From: an uncultured Opitutales bacterium | GTDB lineage: Bacteria > Verrucomicrobiota > Verrucomicrobiia > Opitutales > Intestinicryptomonadaceae | DNA length: 64,000 nt | NCBI GenBank assembly: GCA_944389175.1 | Contig: CALXLK010000002.1 | Coordinates: 62,001-126,000 of the forward strand | Direction: 5' to 3' | Part shown: piece by piece, positions 1 to 9,055 of the stretch | Layout: the number at the start of each line of letters is the position of its first letter | Numbering within the stretch: position 1 is the stretch's first letter | Notes under the pieces: model-generated | The model's input: only the letters and a program-made list of their open reading frames with translations | Told to the model about the DNA's origin: nothing | Database searches by the model: none | Position numbers and translations under genes: made by a program

Positions 1-261
1 AACTACGTCAAAGAGATATACGACAGATGCACTACCGAGCAGATTTCCAAAAAGATAGCCGAGCTCGTGTATCCCGCCAATGGAGATTGGCACGGAGAGC
101 TTGAGATAGTTTACCAGAGCATAGAAGATTTGCACAAGTCTATCACCTCGTGTACCGGCGACTGGTATTTTACCGGCGACTATCCTACGCCCGGCGGCTA
201 CATGGTTCTCAACAACGCCTTTATAAATTACTACGAGAATAGAGAGGGGCGCAGCTACTAA
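1..261 (+). CDS. purF: Amidophosphoribosyltransferase, C-terminal end (partial)
   Basis: This is the last 86 codons of a gene that begins before the window; the reading frame is open from base 1. The tail contains a GDWYFTGDYPTPGGYMV motif and ends NYYENREGRSY. I recall this kind of tail from PurF-like amidophosphoribosyltransferases of Bacteroidetes and PVC bacteria, enzymes that make phosphoribosylamine from PRPP and glutamine at the start of purine synthesis. The catalytic Cys and the PRPP loop lie outside the window, so the call rests on the tail alone. A hairpin terminator follows 15 nt after the stop, so it is the last gene of its transcript. Confidence 0.6.
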   Translation, partial: NYVKEIYDRCTTEQISKKIAELVYPANGDWHGELEIVYQSIEDLHKSITSCTGDWYFTGDYPTPGGYMVLNNAFINYYENREGRSY

Positions 262-275
262 AAGGGTTAAACTAA

Positions 276-310
276 AGGCCGCGTTTTGAAAATCGCGGCT
301 TTTAATTTTT
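276..310 (+). terminator. Rho-independent terminator after purF
   Basis: GCCGCG at 278-283 pairs with CGCGGC at 294-299 across a 10-nt loop and is followed by a T-rich run at 300-310. It lies between the purF stop and the malQ start, so malQ probably begins a new transcript. Confidence 0.75.
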
Positions 311-320
311 AGGATTTCTT

Positions 321-1853
321 ATGGATTTTTCTTGGATAAAGCGCAGGGGATCTGGCGTGTTTTTGCACGTAAGCTCTTTGCCGTCTGAATTCGGCATAGG
401 CAACATTGGGCGCGCCGCCGACGCGTTTTTGGATTTTGCGCAGAAGGCGGGTTTTTCGTATTGGCAGATATGCCCGCTCGGGCCGACCGGCTATGGAGAT
501 TCGCCCTATCAGTCTTTTTCGGCGTTTGCGGGCAACACTTATTTTATAGACTACGAAGAGCTCGCCGAAATGGGGTTTATTGACGCGCGCGATTTGGATA
601 GTCTGCGCGCCTTGCCCAGGGACAGGTGCGATTACGGGGCAATATACGGAATACTTCCGGATATTTTGCGCAAGGCGGCGGCCAAATTCCCGTCGGCGGC
701 CGCAGAGCAAGACAAGTCCTCTTTTAAGAAATTTTGCGACGATAACGCCCAATGGCTTGACAGTTATGCGTTGTTTTGCGCGCTGAAGAGAAAGTTTGGC
801 GGGCGCAGTTGGCTCGAGTGGGAGGACGAGGCTTACCGAAAGTATTCCCACGCCGTTTTGAATATACCCGCCGACTGCCGCGATGAAATTTTTTCAATAA
901 AATTCGGGCAGTGGATATTTTTTAGGCAGTATGCCAAGTTTAGGGAAAAGGCGCATGCGCACGGGGTGGAGATATTCGGCGATATACCGATATTTTTGTC
1001 GCTTGACAGCGCCGACGTATGGGCCAATCCCGATTTGTTCGAGCTGGACAAGAAGACGCTAAAGCCCAGGAACGTCGCCGGTGTCGCGCCCGACTATTTT
1101 AGCGAGAGTGGCCAGCTTTGGGGAAATCCGCTTTACGACTGGAAGAATCGCAAGGGGGAGCTTTTTGATTTTTGGGCAAGGCGCATAAAGGCGGCGTCGG
1201 CCATGTACGATGTGATTCGCTTCGACCATTTCAGGGGGTTTGCCGATTACTGGTCGATACCTGCCAAATATGCCGACGCGCGCAAGGGTTCGCTGAAAAA
1301 GGGCCCGGGCATGGAATTTTTTAAGTTTATAAAGGCGAAATTTCCGCGGCAAAAATTTGTGGCCGAGGATTTGGGCTTGCTCTCAAAAGCCGCGCATGCG
1401 CTGCGCGGGGATTTGAATATTCCGTCGATGGCGGTGTTGCAATTTGCCTTCGGAGATACGCCGAAGAATCCGTACTTGCCGCACAATATACGCCGCAACT
1501 GCGTCTTTTACACCGGCACGCACGACAACGATACGTCGATAGGCTGGTACGAGGCTGCGAGCGAAGCTGCCAAAGACGAGGCCCGCAGGTATTTCAGGGC
1601 GTCCGGAGAGGCGATCAATTGGGACATGATACATGCGGTTATGTTGAGCGTGGCGGGCGTCGCCGTCTTTCCCATGCAGGATATCATAGGGCTTGGGTCT
1701 TGGGCGCGGACGAACACGCCCGGCAAGCCCGACGGCAACTGGCAGTGGCGCATGACCGTGGCCCAGCTGCAGAAGGCGCTGCGCGACAATGCGGCGTATT
1801 TGAGATCGCTGTGCGAATTGTCGGACAGGCTCAAAAATAGTATTGAAAAATGA
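321..1853 (+). CDS. malQ: 4-alpha-glucanotransferase (amylomaltase, GH77)
   Basis: A 510-residue cytosolic enzyme that transfers alpha-1,4-glucan chains in maltodextrin and glycogen metabolism. Length is normal for GH77. The nucleophile region RFDHFRGF (near residue 300), the acid/base region AEDLG (near 349) and GTHDND (near 399) carry the three expected acidic residues. The N-terminus shows the family's GVFLHVSSLPSEFGIGNIG pattern. The ATG at 321 has an AGGA sequence about 8 nt upstream. Its stop is only 6 nt before the ptsI start, so the two are probably cotranscribed, linking glucan turnover with a phosphotransferase component. Confidence 0.95.
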   Translation: MDFSWIKRRGSGVFLHVSSLPSEFGIGNIGRAADAFLDFAQKAGFSYWQICPLGPTGYGDSPYQSFSAFAGNTYFIDYEELAEMGFIDARDLDSLRALPRDRCDYGAIYGILPDILRKAAAKFPSAAAEQDKSSFKKFCDDNAQWLDSYALFCALKRKFGGRSWLEWEDEAYRKYSHAVLNIPADCRDEIFSIKFGQWIFFRQYAKFREKAHAHGVEIFGDIPIFLSLDSADVWANPDLFELDKKTLKPRNVAGVAPDYFSESGQLWGNPLYDWKNRKGELFDFWARRIKAASAMYDVIRFDHFRGFADYWSIPAKYADARKGSLKKGPGMEFFKFIKAKFPRQKFVAEDLGLLSKAAHALRGDLNIPSMAVLQFAFGDTPKNPYLPHNIRRNCVFYTGTHDNDTSIGWYEAASEAAKDEARRYFRASGEAINWDMIHAVMLSVAGVAVFPMQDIIGLGSWARTNTPGKPDGNWQWRMTVAQLQKALRDNAAYLRSLCELSDRLKNSIEK

Positions 1854-1859
1854 GGTGTC

Positions 1860-3647
1860 GTGGTAAAAACTGTACGGATAATGAGCCAGGACGGGAAAGT
1901 TGAGAAGTTTGCGCAAGGCATAGGGGTGTCTAAAGGCATAGCCCTGGGCGACGCCTTTGTAATGCTCAACCGTGAGCTCAAGACGCCCGTATACGAGATT
2001 CGCGATTGCGACAGACAGTCGGAAATCGACAGGTTCCGCGAGGCGATTTTGAAGACTCGGCAGCAGATAAACGTCATAAAGGAGGAACTCGATTCATTTT
2101 TAGGCGATGCGGAGGGGTCGATTTTTGACGCCCACATAATGGTGCTCGACGATGTGGCCATAATGCAGGAGACGAAGGCGGTTTTTGACAGGGAGCACTA
2201 CAACATAGAGTACTGCTACATGACCGTGGTCGAAAATTTCATAAAGGCCTTCGAAAAGATTGACGACCCGATCATAAAGGAGCGCATAAACGACCTGCGC
2301 GACGTCTCTTCGCGGGTGTTGCGCAATCTTTTGGGCATAGAATCTGTAAAGATAGGCGCCAACGCCCAGCCGCGGGTGCTCGTCAGTTCCGATTTTGCCC
2401 CGTCGGACTTCGCAATGGTCGACAAGAGCAAGATACTGGCCATAGTCTCGGAGAAGGGTTCGGCGACGTGCCACACGGCGATTCTGGCGCGCTCTCTGGG
2501 CATACCGTGCGTCGTGGGCGTGCAGAAGGTTGTGGATTTCGTATCCTCCGGAGAGCCGATGCTCGTCGACGGATACAGCGGAAAGGTGTATGTAAACCCG
2601 ACGGAACAGACGCAGGGCTCCTACAACGACATAGAGTCTGTGCACCGCCGCAACCAGAAGATTTTCGATACCGCGCTTGGCAAGCCTGCGAGGACGCTCG
2701 ACGGCATAGACGCTTACGTGGGGTTGAATATAGGCGGGGCTTCCGACATCTCCGGGGATATCATGTCAAATTGCGACGGAATCGGGCTGTTTAGGACGGA
2801 GAATTTTTTCCTCAACGTGGCGTCTTTCCCCGACGAAAATTCGCAGTTTGAGGCGTACAAGGCCGCCGTTGTGGCGGCGAAGGGAAAGCCGGTGATATTG
2901 CGCACCCTCGACCTCGGCGGCGACAAATATATTGCAAATTTCAAGGACGTCAACCGGGAGGAAAATCCGTTTATGGGGTGTCGGGCGATTCGTTTTTGTC
3001 TGGATCATCCCGAAATATTTTTGACGCAGCTTAGGGCCATTTTGAGGGCGAGCGCCTTTGGCACGGTGAGAATTCTCTTGCCCATGATATGTTCCATACG
3101 CGAAGTCGAGCGTGCGCGCGTTTTCATAGACGAGGCCAAGAGGCAGCTCAAGGAGCGAGGTCAGGCCTTTGACGGCGATATAAAAGTGGGCGTGATGATA
3201 GAAATTCCGAGCGCCGCGCTGACGGTCGACATAATTGCCGACTCCTGCGATTTTGTGAGCATAGGCACCAACGACCTCGTGCAGTATCTTTTGGCCGTCG
3301 ACAGGGTCAATGAAAACGTGGCGCATTTATACGAGCCGTACCACCCCGCTGTGGTTAGGACTCTCGATATTATTGTTTCGCAGGCGCTGAGGAAAAATAC
3401 GCCCGTTAGCATATGCGGAGAGCTTGCCGCAGACCCGATATTTACGCCGCTTTTGTTCGGCATGGGTGTAAGGTATTTTAGCATGGCGGCCAATTCGGTC
3501 AGCGAGATAAAATTTACGCTTTGCAAGCTGACCAAAGACAAGGCGGTGGCCTTGAAGGACGAGATTTTGAAAATGACGCGTTCGCGCCACATAATAAACC
3601 GCCTGCGGGAGTTTCACAAGGAGCTCTTGGCCGAATACATCAAGTAG
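1860..3647 (+). CDS. ptsI: Phosphoenolpyruvate-protein phosphotransferase (PTS enzyme I)
   Basis: Enzyme I takes phosphate from phosphoenolpyruvate onto a histidine and passes it to HPr. The 595-residue product has the EI N-domain, the phospho-histidine segment GSATCHTAILARSLGIPC (His near residue 205, with the usual TSH written TCH), and the C-terminal PEP site with GTNDLVQYLLAVDR and the CGEL cysteine segment near 519. The GTG at 1860 is used here; an ATG at 1881 (MSQDG) is an equally possible start because neither has a clear ribosome site. No HPr or EII gene is visible in the window. In PVC bacteria such orphan EI proteins often serve regulation or a single permease. Confidence 0.93.
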   Translation: MVKTVRIMSQDGKVEKFAQGIGVSKGIALGDAFVMLNRELKTPVYEIRDCDRQSEIDRFREAILKTRQQINVIKEELDSFLGDAEGSIFDAHIMVLDDVAIMQETKAVFDREHYNIEYCYMTVVENFIKAFEKIDDPIIKERINDLRDVSSRVLRNLLGIESVKIGANAQPRVLVSSDFAPSDFAMVDKSKILAIVSEKGSATCHTAILARSLGIPCVVGVQKVVDFVSSGEPMLVDGYSGKVYVNPTEQTQGSYNDIESVHRRNQKIFDTALGKPARTLDGIDAYVGLNIGGASDISGDIMSNCDGIGLFRTENFFLNVASFPDENSQFEAYKAAVVAAKGKPVILRTLDLGGDKYIANFKDVNREENPFMGCRAIRFCLDHPEIFLTQLRAILRASAFGTVRILLPMICSIREVERARVFIDEAKRQLKERGQAFDGDIKVGVMIEIPSAALTVDIIADSCDFVSIGTNDLVQYLLAVDRVNENVAHLYEPYHPAVVRTLDIIVSQALRKNTPVSICGELAADPIFTPLLFGMGVRYFSMAANSVSEIKFTLCKLTKDKAVALKDEILKMTRSRHIINRLREFHKELLAEYIK

Positions 3648-3650
3648 CCC

Positions 3651-5069
3651 ATGGCCTCAAACTCATCGGATCTGGCGATAGAGAGAATGCGCGCGGCCGG
3701 TTTGGACGTAAGGGTCGACGCCGATTCTTTGTTTTGGCATTCCCTGGACCAATCCCGCTTCAGCGTCAAGCCCGCCGCTGTGGTTGCGGCCGGATGCGCC
3801 GATGATGTCGGGGCTGTTTTAAAAATTGCCAACGAGTGCGAAGTCGGGCTTACCGTGAGGGGCAGGGGAACGGGGTGTTGCGGCGGGGCGGTGCCGATAG
3901 ACGGCTCGATAGTGCTCGACGTATCGGGCATAAATTTTATAGAAATAGATCCTGTATCGAGGGTGGCGCACGTTGGAGCCGGCGCGGTAAATGCCGACAT
4001 AGACGCGGCAGCCCGCAAGCACGGCCTTTTCTACGCCCCCGATCCGTCCTCCAACAAGTATTGCTCGATAGGCGGAAACATAGCCTGCAACGCGGGGGGA
4101 TTGCACGCTTTAAAGTACGGTCTTACGCGCGAGAACGTGCTGGCTCTTTCGGCCTATACGGGGGCGGGCGACTTTTTGAAGTGCGCATTGCCGCTAAAAA
4201 AATATTCGGTCGGTTTGAACCTCCGCGATTTTTTCATCGGCTCGGAAGGCACGCTCGGCGTGATAACTGAGGCCTGGCTTAAGCTCTTGCCCGTGCCCCC
4301 CAGGCTCGGCACCATCGCGGCCTTTTTTGATACCGATTTCGACGCGTTCGACGGGGCGGCGGAGCTGATGAAAAGCGGGCTGAATCCGTGCGTGCTCGAG
4401 TTCATGGACGCGCTGACAGTATCGTGCGTGCGCAGGAAGGCGCCCGATTTGCCGATACCCGAGGGAAAGGCCTGCCTGCTGATGGAATTTGACGGCTGCC
4501 TTGAAGATGTTGAAAGTTCGCTTTCGAGGGCGCGGGCCATGTTTAAGGATGCGCGCGCCGCCTCCGAGGAGCGCCGGCGCGAAGTATTGTGGAATATCCG
4601 CCGCTGGGCTTCGTCGGCCATGTATTTGCTCGCGGACAGCAAGGTCAATCAGGATGTGGTTATTGCGCAGGGAGCCCTGAAGGAATTTATGGCCTTCTAC
4701 AAAGACCTCGGCCGCAGGGTTGGCCTGCCTACACCTACGTTCGGGCATTGCGGCGACGACAACTACCACATACACTTTATGTACAACAGTTCCGATCCCG
4801 GGGCGAAGTCGCGCGCCAGAGGCGCGATGGCCGAGTCTATAGCAAAGGCCATAGAGCTGGGCGGCGCTGTATCCGGGGAGCACGGCATAGGTTTTCTCAA
4901 GACAAAATACATGAAGTTGCAGCATTCGCCCTATGAGCTCGAGTTGATGCGCCAAATAAAGCGCCTTTTCGACCCAAAAATGATTTTAAACAATGGGAAG
5001 GTGTTTTATGATAGCAACTGCGCCGACGGGCTTGAGCCGTTAAAGGGGGTGAAGCTGCCTTGGGATTGA
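3651..5069 (+). CDS. FAD-linked 2-hydroxyacid oxidase (GlcD / D-lactate dehydrogenase family)
   Basis: A 472-residue flavoprotein. The FAD_binding_4 domain is seen in GRGTGCCGGAVP and DPSSNKYCSIGGNIACNAGG (residues about 66-150), and the FAD-oxidase C domain in GHCGDDNYHIHF and SGEHGIGFLKTKY, ending LFDPKMILNNGKVF. The family oxidises glycolate, D-lactate or similar 2-hydroxyacids; the substrate cannot be read from sequence. It begins 3 nt after the ptsI stop, so malQ, ptsI and this gene look like one operon. There is no GlcE or GlcF partner nearby, which favours a single-subunit D-lactate dehydrogenase-like enzyme. Confidence 0.85.
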   Translation: MASNSSDLAIERMRAAGLDVRVDADSLFWHSLDQSRFSVKPAAVVAAGCADDVGAVLKIANECEVGLTVRGRGTGCCGGAVPIDGSIVLDVSGINFIEIDPVSRVAHVGAGAVNADIDAAARKHGLFYAPDPSSNKYCSIGGNIACNAGGLHALKYGLTRENVLALSAYTGAGDFLKCALPLKKYSVGLNLRDFFIGSEGTLGVITEAWLKLLPVPPRLGTIAAFFDTDFDAFDGAAELMKSGLNPCVLEFMDALTVSCVRRKAPDLPIPEGKACLLMEFDGCLEDVESSLSRARAMFKDARAASEERRREVLWNIRRWASSAMYLLADSKVNQDVVIAQGALKEFMAFYKDLGRRVGLPTPTFGHCGDDNYHIHFMYNSSDPGAKSRARGAMAESIAKAIELGGAVSGEHGIGFLKTKYMKLQHSPYELELMRQIKRLFDPKMILNNGKVFYDSNCADGLEPLKGVKLPWD

Positions 5070-5238
5070 TTCCCGATGGTTGCGCATTTTTTGTTTTGTT
5101 TGTTTTGGGTTGAAAAATCTTTATAGTTTTGCAACCATGTCGGGCGCGGAAGTGGTTATATTGAAAGTAGGCGGATATGCCGTCGTATAAGCGCGGAAAA
5201 TTTTTATGTTTTTAACAGTATAAGGAAAGGAAATAAAT

Positions 5239-6249
5239 ATGCTTACAGTGACATCGTACCCGATAGCGGTCGTAATGTGCGTGATAACTATGATATGCTG
5301 GGGCTCGTGGGGAAACACCCAGAAGTTGGCCAGCAAAGAATGGAAGTTTCAGCTTTTTTACTGGGATTATGCGCTGGGAATGTTGCTTTTCTCGTTGCTA
5401 ATGGCCTTTACGGCGGGGTCTTTTGGCGATAGCGGCCGCCCCTTCATAGAGGATTTATTTCAGGGGAAAAAAGATCTGATTATGTCTGCGATTATCGGTG
5501 GCGTAGTCTTTAATATTTCGAACATACTGCTTGTAATAGCAATAGACATAGCCGGCCTTGCAGTCGCCTTCCCCATAGGCGTAGGTCTTTCCCTCGTAAT
5601 AGGAGTCGTCCAGAACTACAAGCCGGGCTTGTACGATCCCGTACTGCTTGGCACCGGGGTTGCGCTGATAGTTTTGGCGATACTTCTCAATGCCGTGGCT
5701 TTTGCGCTCAAGGGCTCTTCCGAAAACGGCAAGTCGGTGCTTAAGGGAATAATAATATCGATATTGGCCGGCGCACTCATGGGATTGTTTTACAGCTTTG
5801 TGGCAAGCGCCATGGTCGGACCCGACGGCGAGGGAAAACTCGTTTTCGAGGCTGGAAAAATGACCTCTTATACGGTAATGGTGCTATTTGCCCTGGGCGT
5901 ATTTGTGTCGAATTTTGTGTTTAACACCCTCAATCAACTCTTCCCGATAGAGGGCCCGAGAGTTCCCCTTGGCGACTACTTCAAAAAAGGGACGCCCAAG
6001 ACGCACCTAATAGGCATTCTGGGCGGTTCGATATGGTGTCTGGGCACAAGCCTGAATTTCCTCTCCTCTACCCTTGCCGGCGTATCGCTTTCGTGGGGAC
6101 TGGGGCAGGGCGCCACTATGGTTTCTGCATTCTGGGGCGTTTTCATATGGAAAGAGTTCAAGGGCGCGGGGGCGAAGGTGAACGCTTTGATAGCGCTGAT
6201 GTTCATATTCTTTATAGCCGGTTTGGCCATACTGATCGTGTCGCGATAG
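5239..6249 (+). CDS. GRP/DMT-type sugar transporter
   Basis: A 336-residue integral membrane protein with about ten hydrophobic segments. The opening CVITMICWGSWGNTQKLA and the later FPIGVGLSLVIGVVQNY resemble the glucose/ribose porter (GRP) family of the drug/metabolite transporter superfamily. It lies tail to tail with ribokinase, and in Bacteroidetes similar porters sit beside ribokinases, so pentose or nucleoside-sugar uptake is a reasonable guess. A GGAAAGGAAATAA ribosome site precedes the ATG. A strong terminator follows at once, so it is a single-gene transcript. Confidence 0.75.
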   Translation: MLTVTSYPIAVVMCVITMICWGSWGNTQKLASKEWKFQLFYWDYALGMLLFSLLMAFTAGSFGDSGRPFIEDLFQGKKDLIMSAIIGGVVFNISNILLVIAIDIAGLAVAFPIGVGLSLVIGVVQNYKPGLYDPVLLGTGVALIVLAILLNAVAFALKGSSENGKSVLKGIIISILAGALMGLFYSFVASAMVGPDGEGKLVFEAGKMTSYTVMVLFALGVFVSNFVFNTLNQLFPIEGPRVPLGDYFKKGTPKTHLIGILGGSIWCLGTSLNFLSSTLAGVSLSWGLGQGATMVSAFWGVFIWKEFKGAGAKVNALIALMFIFFIAGLAILIVSR

Positions 6250-6262
6250 ACTGTCAAAAAAA

Positions 6263-6292
6263 CCGCCCCAACTTAGGGGGCGGCTTTTTTTG
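6263..6292 (+). terminator. Rho-independent terminator after the sugar transporter
   Basis: CCGCCCC at 6263-6269 pairs with GGGGCGG at 6277-6283 and is followed by CTTTTTTTG. The A-run on the 5' side means it could also work in the opposite direction. Confidence 0.85.
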
Positions 6293-6374
6293 CGTATGCG
6301 TATACTAAAGCGCCGCCGCGCGCTGCGGCAAAGCTTTATTCTCATTGATAGGCGTTCTTTTTCATCGGCAGCAA

Positions 6375-6400
6375 AAGCCCCGGACTCTCGCCCGGGGCTT
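6375..6400 (-). terminator. Terminator of the ribokinase transcript
   Basis: Read on the minus strand, AAGCCCCGG and CCGGGGCTT form a stem around a short GA-rich loop, followed by TTTTGC. It lies 32 nt past the ribokinase stop. Confidence 0.75.
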
Positions 6401-6431
6401 GGCATAAATGGAAATTATTACATGTTGTTAT

Positions 6432-7340
6432 TTATTGCTTGTTAAGACCGGAGAGAGCCAAAACTTCGTCAAAAGTGCCAAAGTTTTGCGCCCCGGGTTT
6501 GGAGACGGCAATCGAGGCGGCGGCCGTGGCAAATGTAATCGCCTTTTTTATGTCGCCGTTAAAGAGCGCCAGACCCGCCATGAAAGAGCCCGTGAAGCAG
6601 TCGCCCGCGCCAACGGTATCGACCCTAGGGGTATGGAAAGTTCCAAAATCGTATCTGCCGTCGGCGTTGAACAGCGCCGAGCCCTTTGAGCCGAGCGTGA
6701 TTATTACATTCTTAACTCCTTTATCAAGCAGCGCTTTCGCCGCGGGTTCGGCGTCGTTGTATCCGTCTTGGATAAGTAAAATCTCGTGTTGGTTTGGCAC
6801 TATAAAGTCTAGCAGAGGGAAAATCTCCTCCGGGAGTTTCTGTGCAGGCGCCGGTGTAAGTATCGTCTGGCACGAGGCCTCCTTGGCCCTTTTTAGACCT
6901 TCCATCACCGTGGGAATCTCGGTTTCAAGCTGAAAGGCCGCGTGCGAGAACTGGGAAAAGTCTATATTGTCCATGTCGCTTGGCGATAGAGCCAAATTTG
7001 CGCCCGCGGCGACTGTTATGATATTTTCCCCGCCGTCGTCGACCGTGATGAGAGCCACGCCCGAATGGAGGCTGTCGTGGCGCTTGACAAGCGAGGTGTC
7101 CATGCCTTTTGATTTCAGATAATTGAGGTAGTCTTCCCCTATGGAATCCTTGCCGCACATCGATGAAAAAAGCGTGTCGGCAAAGAGCGCCTTTGCGGCC
7201 ATAGCCTGGTTTGCCCCCTTGCCGCCGAAGAATCGGCTGAAAACCCCGCCCAAAATAGTCTCGCCCGGACTTGGAATCCTCGGGGCTTTGACAACCATGT
7301 CAACGTTCATGCTTCCAACAACAAGTAGTTTTTTTTGCAT
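6432..7340 (-). CDS. rbsK: Ribokinase (PfkB family)
   Basis: A 302-residue cytosolic kinase that phosphorylates D-ribose at O5. The N-terminal signature VVGSMNVDMVVKAPRIPSPG, the substrate loop GGKGANQAMAAKALF (near residue 42) and the ATP/anion-hole motif DTVGAGDCFTGSFMAG (near residue 250, catalytic Asp in GAGD) are all present. PN(Q)HE near 190 matches the PfkB metal and phosphate motif. Length is typical. It converges with the GRP porter, which may supply its substrate. It has its own terminator and no cotranscribed neighbour within 140 nt. Confidence 0.93.
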   Translation of the reverse strand: MQKKLLVVGSMNVDMVVKAPRIPSPGETILGGVFSRFFGGKGANQAMAAKALFADTLFSSMCGKDSIGEDYLNYLKSKGMDTSLVKRHDSLHSGVALITVDDGGENIITVAAGANLALSPSDMDNIDFSQFSHAAFQLETEIPTVMEGLKRAKEASCQTILTPAPAQKLPEEIFPLLDFIVPNQHEILLIQDGYNDAEPAAKALLDKGVKNVIITLGSKGSALFNADGRYDFGTFHTPRVDTVGAGDCFTGSFMAGLALFNGDIKKAITFATAAASIAVSKPGAQNFGTFDEVLALSGLNKQ

Positions 7341-7450
7341 CTTTATCCTTTAAGTTCGCTATTACTTTACTGCGTACCACTCTAATTTTGGCTCCTCCTT
7401 TGTCAAGATTTCAAGCGGCATTTGGGATATTTGACGATGCTGCAAAAAAA

Positions 7451-7471
7451 CGAACGCCTGCTGGGCGTTCG
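7451..7471 (-). terminator. Terminator of the small exported-protein gene
   Basis: GAACGCC (7452-7458) pairs with GGCGTTC (7464-7470). On the minus strand the stem is followed by seven T (A-run at 7444-7450). It lies 14 nt past the stop of the 7485-7907 gene. Confidence 0.85.
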
Positions 7472-7484
7472 CTGCAAATTAAAT

Positions 7485-7907
7485 TTATTCGTAGTATAAA
7501 ATTCTCGTGCCGTCTGGCTTTATTTCCTCTCTTACAACCTTCCTTGGCGGAGTTTGATCAGCGGCGGCGGCCTGCGTCTGGTCAGTCTGCTTAGCGGCGG
7601 TTTGCGGCGCCGTTTGCACTACTGTTGTTGCCGGCTGCTGCACGACGGTAGCCGGCTGTTGGACGACAACCGTCGTAGTTGCGGGTTCTTTTACTATGAC
7701 AGTCTCCCTCTCCGACGCCGCCGACGCTATCGCCGAAGCGGTGACGGCGCCGGTAAAGACGGTTGCGGGAATCCACCAGCATCCACTCGGATGGCAATGG
7801 TAGTGGTAGGGCCTAAAGGGGCGCGGATGCCCCCACGGGCGGGCGGCGGCAATACCCGATACGGATATGCAAAGAGCCGATATAAGCGCAATTTTTATAA
7901 ATCTCAT
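7485..7907 (-). CDS. Small exported protein with Val-Gln-Pro-Ala-Thr repeats
   Basis: A 140-residue protein I do not recognise. It has a signal peptide (MRFIKIALISALCISVSGIAAA), then a His/Pro/aromatic-rich stretch ending CHPSGCWW with two cysteines, a short hydrophobic Ala/Ser segment (TAVTASAIASAA type) and a low-complexity region with VVVQQPATVVQQPATTVV repeats. The end KPDGTRILYYE resembles short periplasmic tails seen in PVC exported proteins. It has its own terminator. The coding call rests on the clear signal peptide, terminator and codon pattern. It is probably periplasmic or surface-anchored through the hydrophobic segment. Confidence 0.7.
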   Translation of the reverse strand: MRFIKIALISALCISVSGIAAARPWGHPRPFRPYHYHCHPSGCWWIPATVFTGAVTASAIASAASERETVIVKEPATTTVVVQQPATVVQQPATTVVQTAPQTAAKQTDQTQAAAADQTPPRKVVREEIKPDGTRILYYE

Positions 7908-7968
7908 AACCTTTAATTGTTTTCCTCAACTTAAACGCGATATTCGCGAAAAAGTTTAAAGTTTTTTA

Positions 7969-9054
7969 CTATTGGAAGAAAGCCCCTCCCAATACGGTGG
8001 TCTGGTCGGGAGAATGCATTGCCACGACTTGCCCGGGGGCAATGGCGCGCTGTGGCTCGTCAAAGTCGATTCTCGCGCAGCCGTTTCCAAGAGGCGTAAA
8101 CAGCGCCCGGGTAAGGTCGTCGCGGTAGCGCACCCTAACGAAAATCTTTTCGGGTCTTTCCAAGGATTTGTTAATCCAGTTTATCCCGTTTACGAGAGCG
8201 CTTTTTGAGTAGAGGTTTGGGGCGTTTGGAGAGTCGAAATCTATGACGAGGGCGTTGTTTTTAAAATCCTTTGCCACGACTACGTAGCGCTTATTGTCGG
8301 CATTTGATGGAACGCCGATGCCTTTGCGCTGTCCGATTGTGTAGTTGAAGAGGCCCTTGTGGCGCCCGAGCACCTTGCCCTGCGGATTAATTATATCGCC
8401 GCCGCTTTCGGGTATGTAGTGCCCCAGAAAATCCTGAATTTTGATTTTTCCCAGAAAACATATGCCCTGGCTGTCTTTTTTTTCCGAATTTGGCAGGCAG
8501 TGCATTCTGGCGACGTCTCTTACCTGCGTTTTTAGCAGCGATCCGATGGGAAAAGAGGCGCGCTGGATTTGTTGTTGGGTTATCATGCACAGGAAATACG
8601 ACTGGTCTTTACTCGGGTCGGCGCCCATCTCCAAATCTCTGGAACCGTCGGAATTTTGGCGTATCTGGCAATAGTGTCCGGTTGCCACGCTGTCAAAGCC
8701 TCTCGAGAGCGCAAAATCGAGAAATTTGCCGAATTTCATGCGCCTGTTGCACATCACGTCGGGGTTGGGCGTTCTGCCGCGCCTGTATTCTTCGACGAGA
8801 TATTCGACTATTTGCTTTCTGTATTCTTCTATAAAATCGACGACCTCGAATTCCACGCCGAGGTTTTCGCAGACATTGCGGCAGTCCCGTATGTCTTGAT
8901 GCCACGGGCAGTCGCCGAATACGTCGATGCCCTCTTCGTTCATCCATGTTTTCATGTAGGCGGCGCAGACGCGGCACTGCTGGTCTTTGAGCAGCGCCAG
9001 CGCCACAGAGCTGTCCACCCCGCCGGAAAGAGCCACTAAGATATTCTCAGGCAT
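7969..9054 (-). CDS. mnmA: tRNA-specific 2-thiouridylase
   Basis: MnmA places sulfur on U34 of tRNA for Lys, Glu and Gln. The 361-residue product has the PP-loop ALSGGVDSSVALALLK near residue 8, the catalytic Cys in VMCNRRMKFGKF near 100, GHYCQI, DQSYFLCM, and the persulfide Cys in SQGICFLG near 200. The end, ALFTPLGNGCARIDF...GQVVAMHSPDQTTVLGGA, is the expected beta-barrel. It starts one nucleotide after the stop of the NifA-like gene (9056), so the two appear cotranscribed, an unusual pairing. Confidence 0.96.
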   Translation of the reverse strand: MPENILVALSGGVDSSVALALLKDQQCRVCAAYMKTWMNEEGIDVFGDCPWHQDIRDCRNVCENLGVEFEVVDFIEEYRKQIVEYLVEEYRRGRTPNPDVMCNRRMKFGKFLDFALSRGFDSVATGHYCQIRQNSDGSRDLEMGADPSKDQSYFLCMITQQQIQRASFPIGSLLKTQVRDVARMHCLPNSEKKDSQGICFLGKIKIQDFLGHYIPESGGDIINPQGKVLGRHKGLFNYTIGQRKGIGVPSNADNKRYVVVAKDFKNNALVIDFDSPNAPNLYSKSALVNGINWINKSLERPEKIFVRVRYRDDLTRALFTPLGNGCARIDFDEPQRAIAPGQVVAMHSPDQTTVLGGAFFQ

Positions 9055-9055
9055 A

